64,000 bases of DNA from Rhizobium sp. FY34 (GTDB lineage Bacteria; Pseudomonadota; Alphaproteobacteria; Rhizobiales; Rhizobiaceae), in NCBI RefSeq assembly GCF_005222845.1, contig NZ_STFZ01000036.1, positions 456,255-520,254 of the forward strand, given 5' to 3'. The translations under genes and the position numbers were made by a program. Below, piece after piece: positions 1 through 8,005 of the stretch. The notes under the pieces were generated by a model. The model did no database searches. It saw only the letters and a list, made by a program, of their open reading frames with translations, and had not been told where the DNA came from. Positions within the stretch are counted from its first letter, which is position 1, and every line of letters starts with the position of its first letter.

Positions 1-446
1 TTCTCGTCACCTCGACCGACGAACTGATCAACTGGGCCCGTACGGGCTCTCTGATGTGGATGACCTTCGGTCTGGCCTGCTGCGCCGTTGAAATGATGCA
101 GCTCTCGATGCCACGTTATGACGTCGAGCGCTTCGGCTTTGCGCCGCGTGCCTCTCCGCGCCAGTCCGACGTGATGATTGTTGCCGGCACGCTGACGAAC
201 AAGATGGCGCCGGCGCTGCGCAAGGTCTATGACCAGATGCCGGAACCGCGTTACGTGATCTCCATGGGCTCTTGCGCCAATGGCGGCGGCTACTACCACT
301 ATTCCTATTCGGTGGTGCGTGGCTGTGACCGTGTGGTGCCGGTGGATATCTATGTTCCGGGCTGTCCCCCCACGGCAGAAGCGCTGCTTTACGGCGTGCT
401 CCTGCTGCAGAAGAAGATACGCCGCACCGGCACGATCGAACGCTAA
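1..446 (+). CDS. nuoB: NADH-quinone oxidoreductase subunit B (5' end cut by window)
   Basis: Complex I subunit of the peripheral arm that carries the terminal iron-sulfur cluster N2, which passes electrons to quinone. The reading frame is open from base 3 and continues upstream of the window, so the N-terminus is missing. Cluster ligands are visible in the motifs GLACCAVEMM, GSCANGGG and PGCPPTAEAL, which together supply the four cysteines of the family. The gene is followed 15 bp later by nuoC in the same direction, as expected in a nuo operon; nuoA would lie just outside the window. Confidence 0.97.
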   Translation, partial: LVTSTDELINWARTGSLMWMTFGLACCAVEMMQLSMPRYDVERFGFAPRASPRQSDVMIVAGTLTNKMAPALRKVYDQMPEPRYVISMGSCANGGGYYHYSYSVVRGCDRVVPVDIYVPGCPPTAEALLYGVLLLQKKIRRTGTIER

Positions 447-461
447 GGGCGAGGACCGGAT

Positions 462-1064
462 ATGACTGAAGCCCTCAATGAATTTGCCTCTTATCTGGCC
501 GAAGTGCGGCCGGGTCTGGCAAGCTCTGCCACGATCGCCTTTGGCGAACTGACGCTGACGACCGATGCCGACAAGATCGTCGCGCTTTTGACTTTCCTGC
601 GCGATGATGTGCAATCCGGTTTCGTCAATTTCATCGATATCTGCGGTGTGGACTGGCCCAAACGCGAAAATCGCTTCGACGTCGTCTATCATCTCCAGTC
701 GCCGCGTCAGAACATGCGCATCCGCATCAAGGTGCAGGTGGCCGAAGATGTGGCCATTCCGTCGGCCTGCGCGGTTTATCCGGGTGCCGATTGGTTCGAG
801 CGTGAAGCCTGGGATATGTACGGCATCCTGTTTACCGGTCACCCGGACCTGCGCCGCATCCTCACGGACTATGGTTTCGAGGGGCACCCGCTGCGCAAGG
901 ATTTCCCCACGACCGGGTTCGTCGAGGTTCGCTACGATGATGCGGCAAAGCGCGTCGTCTATGAACCGGTCGAGCTTCGTCAGGAATTCCGCAATTTCGA
1001 TTTCTTGAGTCCTTGGGAAGGCACTGAATATGTGCTGCCCGGTGACGAGAAGGCGAAGGCGTAG
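462..1064 (+). CDS. nuoC: NADH-quinone oxidoreductase subunit C
   Basis: 200-residue 30-kDa-type subunit of the complex I hydrophilic arm; it has no cofactor and packs against NuoD near the quinone site. The family signature lies in the second half, with EREAWDMYGI followed by GHPDLRRILTDYGFEG and HPLRKDFP. Length matches the unfused form; in enterobacteria NuoC and NuoD are fused, while here they are separate genes. It starts 15 bp after nuoB. Downstream the operon is interrupted by a 509-bp spacer holding a decayed gene before nuoD. Confidence 0.97.
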   Translation: MTEALNEFASYLAEVRPGLASSATIAFGELTLTTDADKIVALLTFLRDDVQSGFVNFIDICGVDWPKRENRFDVVYHLQSPRQNMRIRIKVQVAEDVAIPSACAVYPGADWFEREAWDMYGILFTGHPDLRRILTDYGFEGHPLRKDFPTTGFVEVRYDDAAKRVVYEPVELRQEFRNFDFLSPWEGTEYVLPGDEKAKA

Positions 1065-1097
1065 TTCGGGCAATAGGCAATAGGCAGTAAGGGCGAA

Positions 1098-1550
1098 TAG
1101 CGAGTAGCGAATAGCGAATAGTTGTTGCCCAAGATGAAGGAAGAGACAGACGATCAACTCTTACAGGGATCTGAAGGTCTGGCAGCAAGCCATTGAACTC
1201 GCGGTTCAATGCTATGCCTCGACAAGCGGGTTTCCGAAGAATGAAACATACGGATTGACCTCTCAGATCCGCAGGGCTGCCACATCGGTTGCGGCTAATA
1301 TCGCGGATGACCACGGGCGGGAAAACACCGGAAATTTCATTCAGCATCTGCGGATTGCCTAGGGATCGCTGAAGGAGTTGGAGACGCATATGATCATTGC
1401 GCGCAGGGTGGACATCTTGCCGGCGCAACCGTTTCAAAGCCTGATGGATCAGTGCGATGAAATCGGCCGTATGATCCGTGCGTTGATCCGAAGTCTGTAG
1501 GAGAAGACATGAGCGGAATGTTCGAGCTATTCGCTATTCGCTATTCGCTA
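1098..1550. repeat. 24-bp inverted repeat flanking the decayed four-helix-bundle gene
   Basis: The arm at 1098-1121 is made of GCGAATA-type heptamers. Its reverse complement recurs at 1527-1550 with one mismatch in 24. The arms enclose about 405 bp that hold the four-helix-bundle pseudogene. Just outside the left arm, 1068-1090 carries short direct repeats of CAATAGG. The arrangement suggests that the whole nuoC-nuoD spacer is an inserted unit, though I see no target-site duplication or transposase. Confidence 0.75.
1134..1500 (+). pseudogene. Four helix bundle protein (23S rRNA-intervening-sequence type), decayed
   Basis: Translation from 1162 gives YRDLKVWQQAIELAV, then LTSQIRRAATSVAANIAD and later GSLKELETHMIIA. 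These are typical of the S23/four helix bundle family found in 23S rRNA intervening sequences and scattered in bacterial genomes. Two lesions are visible. The only good start, ATG at 1134, is out of frame with the body, so about one base has been gained or lost between 1134 and 1162. A TAG at 1360-1362 stands where the family usually has glutamine after HLRIA. The frame then continues to a TAG at 1498-1500. It lies inside the nuo operon between inverted repeats. Even intact members have no well-defined role. Confidence 0.8.
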
Positions 1551-1573
1551 ATCACCAGCGCGGAGCGCGCCCA

Positions 1574-2764
1574 ATGAATGAACACAATGTTCGCAACTTC
1601 AACATCAACTTCGGCCCGCAGCATCCTGCGGCGCACGGCGTGCTGCGGCTTGTTCTTGAACTCGATGGCGAGATCGTCGAGCGCGTCGATCCGCATATCG
1701 GCCTTCTGCATCGCGGCACCGAAAAGCTGATCGAGACGAAGACCTATCTCCAGGCTCTGCCCTATTTCGACCGCCTCGATTACGTGGCGCCGATGAACCA
1801 GGAGCATGCCTACTGTCTGGCGGTGGAAAAGCTGCTCGGCATCACGGTTCCGATCCGTGGCCAGCTCATCCGCGTTCTTTACTCGGAAATCGGCCGTATC
1901 CTGTCGCATCTCTTGAACGTTACGACGCAGGCCATGGACGTCGGCGCGCTGACGCCGCCTCTCTGGGGCTTTGAAGAGCGAGAGAAGCTGATGGTGTTTT
2001 ATGAGCGCGCCTCGGGCTCGCGCATGCACGCCGCCTATTTCCGTCCCGGTGGCGTCCATCAGGATCTGCCGCTCGAACTGGTCGAGGATATCGGCAAGTG
2101 GTGCGATGCCTTCCCCAAGGCGCTCGACGATATTCACGGCCTGATCACCGATAACCGCATCTTCAAGCAGCGCAATGTCGATATTGGCGTGGTGAAGCTC
2201 GAAGACGCCTGGGCCTGGGGTTTCTCCGGCGTCATGGTGCGCGGTTCGGGTGCGGCCTGGGATTTGCGCAAGTCGCAGCCCTATGAATGCTATGCCGATC
2301 TTGATTTCGACGTGGCCATCGGCAAGAACGGTGACTGCTATGACCGTTATCTCATTCGCATGATTGAGATGGCGGAATCCGTGAAAATCATGAAGCAGTG
2401 CGTCAATCGTCTTCTGTCGGATGCCAAGACCGGTCCGGTCTCCTCCATCGACGGCAAGGTCGTTCCGCCCAAGCGTGGCGAGATGAAGCGTTCGATGGAA
2501 GCGCTGATCCACCATTTCAAGCTCTATACCGAAGGCTTCCATGTGCCGGCCGGTGAGGTCTATGCCGCAGTCGAGGCGCCGAAGGGCGAGTTCGGCGTCT
2601 ATCTGGTGGCAGATGGCAGCAATAAGCCGTATCGCTGCAAGATCCGGGCTCCGGGCTATGCCCATATGCAGGCCATGGATTTCCTCTGCCGCGGTCACCA
2701 GCTCGCCGATATTTCGGCCGTTCTCGGTTCCATCGATATCGTCTTTGGAGAGGTGGACCGCTGA
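1574..2764 (+). CDS. nuoD: NADH-quinone oxidoreductase subunit D
   Basis: 396-residue 49-kDa-type subunit of complex I, related to the large subunit of NiFe hydrogenases; with NuoB it forms the quinone reduction site. The N-terminal motif GPQHPAAHGVLRL (about residues 14-26) and the C-terminal segment ending in DIVFGEVDR are characteristic. Length is normal for the separate, non-fused form. Its stop overlaps the start of the next small gene (ATGA), which suggests translational coupling. Confidence 0.98.
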   Translation: MNEHNVRNFNINFGPQHPAAHGVLRLVLELDGEIVERVDPHIGLLHRGTEKLIETKTYLQALPYFDRLDYVAPMNQEHAYCLAVEKLLGITVPIRGQLIRVLYSEIGRILSHLLNVTTQAMDVGALTPPLWGFEEREKLMVFYERASGSRMHAAYFRPGGVHQDLPLELVEDIGKWCDAFPKALDDIHGLITDNRIFKQRNVDIGVVKLEDAWAWGFSGVMVRGSGAAWDLRKSQPYECYADLDFDVAIGKNGDCYDRYLIRMIEMAESVKIMKQCVNRLLSDAKTGPVSSIDGKVVPPKRGEMKRSMEALIHHFKLYTEGFHVPAGEVYAAVEAPKGEFGVYLVADGSNKPYRCKIRAPGYAHMQAMDFLCRGHQLADISAVLGSIDIVFGEVDR

Positions 2765-3018
2765 TGGATCGCGTCACGCTTGCCTGCCTGATCTGTCTCA
2801 TCGCCAGCCCTGCGGTTTCGCAGGCGCTGGACGATGGCCCGGCATCGGCATCGCGAAGCAATGACGCAACCATGGCGCAACTGCTCTCCAAAGAGTATGA
2901 AATCAAGTCAGCCGTGCCGAATGGATCGAAACTGATCGTATTCATGCAAAAAGGCACGTCCGGCTATGCCTGCGAATTCGTGAATGTCGCGAAGACGCGG
3001 TGCGCATTGATCAATTGA
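2764..3018 (+). CDS. Small exported protein of unknown function inside the nuo operon
   Basis: 84 residues, not a recognised complex I subunit. The N-terminus has a hydrophobic stretch (LACLICLIASPAVSQA, about residues 6-21) that looks like a signal peptide with cleavage after SQA. The mature part is short and contains two cysteines near the end (about residues 75 and 81) that could form a disulfide. It overlaps nuoD by 4 bp and precedes nuoE by 16 bp, so it is almost certainly cotranscribed. Whether it works in complex I assembly is unknown. Confidence 0.75.
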   Translation: MDRVTLACLICLIASPAVSQALDDGPASASRSNDATMAQLLSKEYEIKSAVPNGSKLIVFMQKGTSGYACEFVNVAKTRCALIN

Positions 3019-3034
3019 TAAGGCGTGAGAAAGA

Positions 3035-3715
3035 ATGTCCGTTCGTCGACTAGCCGAAGATCAGTTTCAGCCGACAGCCTTTGCCTTTACGGCGGATAAT
3101 TCCGCTTGGGCCGAGGCGACGATCCGCAAATATCCAGAAGGTCGCCAGCAATCGGCGGTCATCCCGCTGCTCATGCGTGCGCAGGAGCAGGACGGCTGGG
3201 TCACGCGGGCCGCCATCGAATTTGTCGCGCAAAAGCTCGACATGGCCTTTATCAGGGTGCTGGAGGTCGCGACCTTCTACACCCAGTTCCAGCTGAAGCC
3301 GATCGGCACTAAGGCCCATATCCAGGTCTGTGGCACAACGCCCTGCATGCTTCGCGGTTCCGAAGACCTGATGGATGTGTGCAAGCGCAAGATCCATGCG
3401 CAGCCTTTGCATCCCAATGCCTCGGGCACCCTGTCCTGGGAAGAGGTTGAATGTCAGGGTGCCTGCGTCAACGCGCCGATGGTGATGATCTTCAAGGACG
3501 CCTATGAAGACCTGACGCCCGAGCGTCTGGAAGAAATCATCGATGCCTTCGATGCAGGCAAGGGCGCAGAGGTCAAGACCGGCCCGCAGGTCGATCGTCA
3601 CACCTCCGCTCCGGTCGGTGGACCGATCACGCTCTTGGATGAGATCAAGCCGGTGCGTACGAACCTGGACGTAAAGCCGGATGCGCCTGGCGAGGCAGAC
3701 AAGACGAACCCGTGA
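3035..3715 (+). CDS. nuoE: NADH-quinone oxidoreductase subunit E
   Basis: 226-residue 24-kDa-type subunit of the NADH dehydrogenase module, holding the [2Fe-2S] cluster N1a. The four ligands are visible as CGTTPC (C-x4-C) and, about 40 residues on, ECQGAC (C-x3-C). The conserved thioredoxin-like core ends near residue 175. About 50 further residues, rich in Pro, Asp and Lys, form an extension absent from the E. coli protein but common in rhizobia. The next gene, nuoF, begins after a spacer of about 100 bp. Confidence 0.97.
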   Translation: MSVRRLAEDQFQPTAFAFTADNSAWAEATIRKYPEGRQQSAVIPLLMRAQEQDGWVTRAAIEFVAQKLDMAFIRVLEVATFYTQFQLKPIGTKAHIQVCGTTPCMLRGSEDLMDVCKRKIHAQPLHPNASGTLSWEEVECQGACVNAPMVMIFKDAYEDLTPERLEEIIDAFDAGKGAEVKTGPQVDRHTSAPVGGPITLLDEIKPVRTNLDVKPDAPGEADKTNP

Positions 3716-3821
3716 AGGACGCTTAAACAGCGTTGATCCTCGGGCCGCGCTTCTGAAAAGGGCGCATGGTGAATTTGAAAAAAGCCGACCCTCTGGTGGC
3801 GGCGGACTGGTGGAACAGATC

Positions 3822-5126
3822 ATGTTGAAAGATCAGGATCGTATCTTTACCAATATCTACGGCCTCAAGGACAAGTCGCTGAAAGGCGCCATGAGCCGTG
3901 GCCACTGGGATGGCACGAAAGAGATCATCGAAAAGGGTCGCGACTGGATCATCAACGAGATGAAGGCCTCCGGCCTTCGTGGTCGTGGTGGTGCCGGCTT
4001 CCCGACGGGTCTGAAATGGTCCTTCATGCCGAAGGAATCGGATGGCCGTCCGCATTACCTCGTCGTCAATGCCGACGAATCCGAGCCCGGTACCTGCAAG
4101 GACCGTGAAATCATGCGCCACGATCCGCATACGCTGATCGAAGGCTGCGTGATTGCCGGTTTCGCCATGGGCGCCCACACCGCCTATATCTATGTGCGCG
4201 GCGAATACATGCGCGAGCGCGAAGAGCTGCAGCGGGCGATCGACGAATGCTATGATGCCGGCCTGCTCGGCACCAACAACAAATGCGGCTGGGATTTCGA
4301 CGTCTATGTCCATCACGGCGCCGGCGCCTATATCTGCGGCGAAGAGACAGCCCTTCTCGAAAGCCTCGAAGGCAAGAAGGGCCAGCCGCGTCTGAAGCCG
4401 CCATTCCCGGCCAATATGGGTCTCTATGGCTGCCCGACGACGGTCAACAATGTCGAATCTATCGCCGTTGCTCCGACTATCCTGCGTCGCGGCGCTTCCT
4501 GGTTCTCGTCCTTCGGCCGCCCGAACAATGTCGGCACCAAGCTGTTCATGGTCTCGGGTCACGTCAACAAGCCCTGCACCTTCGAGGAGCAGATGGGTCT
4601 GAGCTTCCGCGAACTCATCGAGCGCCACTGTGGCGGCATTCGCGGCGGCTGGGATAATCTTCTCGCCGTCATTCCGGGCGGCGCATCATGCCCGGTCGTC
4701 AAGGGCGAAGACATGGCCGATGCGATCATGGATTTCGACGGCATGCGCGAGGTGAAATCCTCGTTCGGCACCGGCGGTATGATTGTCATGGACAAGTCGA
4801 CGGATATCATCAAGGCGATCTGGCGCATCGCGGCATTCTTCAAGCATGAAAGCTGCGGCCAGTGCACGCCGTGCCGTGAAGGCACCGGCTGGATGATGCG
4901 TGTCGTCGAGCGCATGGTGAAGGGCAATGCCCAGAAGCGCGAGATTGACATGCTGCTGCAGGTGACCAAGCAGATCGAAGGGCACACGATTTGTGCACTG
5001 GGCGATGCGGCTGCCTGGCCGATCCAGGGGCTCATCCGCAATTTCCGTCCGGAAATCGAAAAGCGTATCGACCAGTATACGGCCAATGCCAGCGCGCATG
5101 GAGCTGTGCTGGAAGCAGCGGAGTAA
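3822..5126 (+). CDS. nuoF: NADH-quinone oxidoreductase subunit F
   Basis: 434-residue 51-kDa-type subunit that binds NADH, FMN and cluster N3 and is the entry point for electrons. The glycine-rich NADH/FMN loop GRGGAGFPTGLKW lies at about residues 52-64. The cluster motif ESCGQCTPCREGT lies in the last quarter. I chose ATG 3822 (MLKDQDRIF) because homologues begin there and the length is then normal. The frame stays open upstream to 3681, overlapping nuoE, but that extension is not family-like. Confidence 0.97.
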   Translation: MLKDQDRIFTNIYGLKDKSLKGAMSRGHWDGTKEIIEKGRDWIINEMKASGLRGRGGAGFPTGLKWSFMPKESDGRPHYLVVNADESEPGTCKDREIMRHDPHTLIEGCVIAGFAMGAHTAYIYVRGEYMREREELQRAIDECYDAGLLGTNNKCGWDFDVYVHHGAGAYICGEETALLESLEGKKGQPRLKPPFPANMGLYGCPTTVNNVESIAVAPTILRRGASWFSSFGRPNNVGTKLFMVSGHVNKPCTFEEQMGLSFRELIERHCGGIRGGWDNLLAVIPGGASCPVVKGEDMADAIMDFDGMREVKSSFGTGGMIVMDKSTDIIKAIWRIAAFFKHESCGQCTPCREGTGWMMRVVERMVKGNAQKREIDMLLQVTKQIEGHTICALGDAAAWPIQGLIRNFRPEIEKRIDQYTANASAHGAVLEAAE

Positions 5127-5132
5127 AAGATC

Positions 5133-5849
5133 ATGGTGGACGAAGCCGGTCAGAATGCCAAGGGCAAGCCAATGGACAAATCCTCCGTTGGCTTCACCCT
5201 GCCGTTTGCCGAGCGCGCGCCCACCAATCCGATGGAAGCTATGGCTGCCGCAACAGCGGCGGGCGTGGCGCTCAGCACACAGTTTGCAACGGCTTTTTTC
5301 GGCATGATGCAGGCGGCCATGGGCACGACAGGGCCGGCGCCCGCGCCCCAGCCTGCACCTGCTAAAACGCCTGCCCCTGAAAAGGCGCCGGCACCTGTGG
5401 CGGTCGAACCGGTCGCCAAAGCGGAAGTGTCGGCCCCTGACGTGGCAAAGCCGCAGGCCGTGAAGCCGGTCAAACCGGCAAAAGCAAAAGCCGCACCTGT
5501 GGCCGTCAAGCCCAAGGCGCCGGCAAAGACCGTCAAGACGGCAAAGGTTGAACCGGTGTCGATCGTGACGAAGGCGCCCGGCAAGGTCGCCGTGCCAGAG
5601 GTTAAACCGGTCGCGGTGAAAGCTGCGCCTGCTGCGCGCAAGAAGGGCAAGGCTGCCGATGATCTGAAGAAGATCTCCGGGATCGGCCCGAAGCTTGGCG
5701 AGATGCTGAATGGCATGGGCGTCCTGTCCTTCAAGGACATCGCCGGTTGGTCAGAAGACGACGTGGTGCATTTCGACCAGGAGCTCGGGCTCGACGGTCG
5801 TATTGCGAAGGACAATTGGATCGCGCAGGCAAAGGCGCTGCTGCGGTGA
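5133..5849 (+). CDS. Ala/Pro/Lys-rich protein with C-terminal helix-hairpin-helix domain, in the nuo operon
   Basis: 238 residues in three parts. A short N-terminal part (1-65) contains an Ala-rich helix. A low-complexity linker (about 65-175) is dominated by Ala, Pro, Lys and Val. The C-terminal domain (about 178-238) contains LKKISGIGPKLGEMLNGMG, a helix-hairpin-helix fold like that seen in DNA-binding proteins and in ribosomal/NADH-dehydrogenase-associated rhizobial proteins. It sits between nuoF and nuoG, 6 bp after nuoF. Rhizobial genomes often annotate such a gene with complex I, but no role is established. DNA binding is possible from the fold but unproven. Confidence 0.8.
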   Translation: MVDEAGQNAKGKPMDKSSVGFTLPFAERAPTNPMEAMAAATAAGVALSTQFATAFFGMMQAAMGTTGPAPAPQPAPAKTPAPEKAPAPVAVEPVAKAEVSAPDVAKPQAVKPVKPAKAKAAPVAVKPKAPAKTVKTAKVEPVSIVTKAPGKVAVPEVKPVAVKAAPAARKKGKAADDLKKISGIGPKLGEMLNGMGVLSFKDIAGWSEDDVVHFDQELGLDGRIAKDNWIAQAKALLR

Positions 5850-5910
5850 CGGAATGTGTCGCCAACCCTCGGAAAGAGGGCAGGGGACTGGAAACAGGAC
5901 GTAAGTGACG

Positions 5911-7992
5911 ATGGTAAAGCTCAAGGTTGACGGTAAAGAGATCGAGGTTCCGGATCACTTCACGCTGTTGCAGGCGTGTGAGGAAGCTGGCGCCGAAGTG
6001 CCGCGCTTCTGTTTCCATGAACGCCTTTCGGTGGCGGGAAACTGCCGCATGTGTCTCATCGAGGTGAAGGGAGGCCCGCCGAAGCCGGCAGCCTCTTGCG
6101 CCATGGGCGTGCGCGATGTGCGTGGCGGCCCCAATGGTGAATTGCCGGAAGTCTTTACCAATACGCCGATGGTCAAGAAGGCACGCGAAGGCGTGATGGA
6201 ATTCCTGCTCATCAACCATCCGCTGGATTGCCCGATCTGTGACCAGGGTGGCGAATGCGACCTGCAGGACCAGGCCATGGCATTCGGCATGGATGCATCG
6301 CGCTACACGGAAAACAAACGCGCCGTCGAAGACAAGTATATCGGACCGCTGGTGAAGACGGTGATGAACCGCTGCATTCACTGCACGCGCTGCGTCCGCT
6401 TCACCACGGAAGTCGGTGGCATTTCCGAACTCGGACTGATCGGCCGTGGCGAAGATGCGGAAATCACCACCTATCTCGAGCAGGCGATGACCTCCGAACT
6501 GCAGGGCAATGTCGTCGATCTCTGCCCGGTTGGTGCGCTCACCTCGCGGCCTTTCGCCTTCACCGCGCGCCCCTGGGAACTCGGTAAGACCGAATCGGTG
6601 GATGTCATGGATGCGGTCGGCTCGGCCATCCGCGTCGATACGCGCGGCCGCGAAGTCATGCGCATCATGCCGCGTGTCAACGAGCTGGTGAACGAGGAGT
6701 GGATTTCCGACAAGACCCGCTTCATCTGGGATGGCCTGAAGACGCAGCGCCTCGACCGGCCCTATGTGCGCCGTGATGGTCGTCTGCAGCCTGCGACCTG
6801 GGCTGAAGCCTTCGGTGCAATCAAGTCTGCCGTATCGGCCACCACCGGTGCCCGCATCGGCGCGATTGCCGGCGATGTCGCCTCGGTCGAGGAAATGTAT
6901 GCGCTGAAGGAACTGTTGAAGTCGCTCGGCTCAGAAAACATTGATTGCCGACAGGATGGCTCCAAGCTCGATCCGTCGCTCGGGCGCTCCAGCTACATCT
7001 TCAACCCGACCATCGCCGGCATCGAAGACGCCGATGCGCTGCTGCTGATCGGCTCCAATCCGCGCTTTGAAGCGGCGGTGATGAATGCCCGCATCCGCAA
7101 GCGCTGGCGCCGGGGCAATTTCCCGATCGGTGTGATCGGCGAAGCCGGCGAGCTGCGTTATTCCTACGATTATCTCGGCGCAGGCCCCGATACGCTGAAC
7201 GAATTGGTTGGCGGCTCGCATGCCTTTGTTGAAAAGCTGCGCAATGCCAAGAAGCCGATGATCGTTGTCGGTCCCGGTGCGCTTTCGCGCGAAGACGGTG
7301 CAAGCGTTCTTGCCGCTGCCGCAAGCCTTGCAAGCGCCGTTGGCGCTGTCTCGGCTGACTGGAACGGTTTTGGCGTGCTGCACACCGCCGCCTCGCGTGT
7401 CGGTGGGCTGGATCTCGGCTTCGTGCCGGGTGCCAATGGCGCCAATGCCGTCACCATGCTGAAGTCGATGGATGTTCTCTTCCTGCTCGGCGCCGACGAG
7501 ATGGAATTCTCGGCCCGTCATGCCAAGACGATTGTCTATATCGGCAGCCATGGCGATGCCGGTGCCCATCATGCCGACGTCATCCTGCCGGGCGCTGCCT
7601 ATACGGAAAAGTCGGGCACCTGGGTCAATCTCGAAGGTCGCGTGCAGATGGGCAACCGCGCCGGTTTCGCACCGGGCGAGGCCCGCGAGGAATGGGCGAT
7701 CATCCGCGCTCTGTCCGACGTGCTGGGCAAGAAACTGCCGTTTGATTCGCTGTCTGCCCTGCGCGCCAAGCTCTATGCGGCCTATCCGCATTTCAATGCG
7801 CTCGACGAGATCGCTGCCGGTTCCGCCGACGATATTGCAACGCTGTCGAAAAAACCGGTGAGCATGTCGAAGTCCGGGTTTGCGTCGCCGATCAAAGACT
7901 TCTATCTCACGAACCCGATCGCGCGTTCTTCGGCCGTGATGGCCGAGTGTTCGGCACTGGCCCGCAATAATTTCCAGGCTGCGGCAGAGTAA
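5911..7992 (+). CDS. nuoG: NADH-quinone oxidoreductase subunit G
   Basis: About 693-residue 75-kDa-type subunit that wires several iron-sulfur clusters through the peripheral arm. The N-terminal ferredoxin-like domain has CFHERLSVAGNCRMC. It is followed by CPICDQGGECDLQD and CIHCTRC, the ligands of N1b, N5 and N4. The remainder is a molybdopterin-oxidoreductase-like domain without a visible molybdopterin role. ATG 5911 (MVKLKVDG) matches homologues; a GTG two codons upstream (5905) lies 5 nt after an AGGA and is an alternative start. Confidence 0.97.
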   Translation: MVKLKVDGKEIEVPDHFTLLQACEEAGAEVPRFCFHERLSVAGNCRMCLIEVKGGPPKPAASCAMGVRDVRGGPNGELPEVFTNTPMVKKAREGVMEFLLINHPLDCPICDQGGECDLQDQAMAFGMDASRYTENKRAVEDKYIGPLVKTVMNRCIHCTRCVRFTTEVGGISELGLIGRGEDAEITTYLEQAMTSELQGNVVDLCPVGALTSRPFAFTARPWELGKTESVDVMDAVGSAIRVDTRGREVMRIMPRVNELVNEEWISDKTRFIWDGLKTQRLDRPYVRRDGRLQPATWAEAFGAIKSAVSATTGARIGAIAGDVASVEEMYALKELLKSLGSENIDCRQDGSKLDPSLGRSSYIFNPTIAGIEDADALLLIGSNPRFEAAVMNARIRKRWRRGNFPIGVIGEAGELRYSYDYLGAGPDTLNELVGGSHAFVEKLRNAKKPMIVVGPGALSREDGASVLAAAASLASAVGAVSADWNGFGVLHTAASRVGGLDLGFVPGANGANAVTMLKSMDVLFLLGADEMEFSARHAKTIVYIGSHGDAGAHHADVILPGAAYTEKSGTWVNLEGRVQMGNRAGFAPGEAREEWAIIRALSDVLGKKLPFDSLSALRAKLYAAYPHFNALDEIAAGSADDIATLSKKPVSMSKSGFASPIKDFYLTNPIARSSAVMAECSALARNNFQAAAE

Positions 7993-8005
7993 AGGCTTGA
8001 ACCAC

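Noticed and set aside
3681..3821. Upstream extension of nuoF overlapping nuoE
   Set aside because: The frame is open but the extra residues are not found in the family; the ATG at 3822 gives the standard length.
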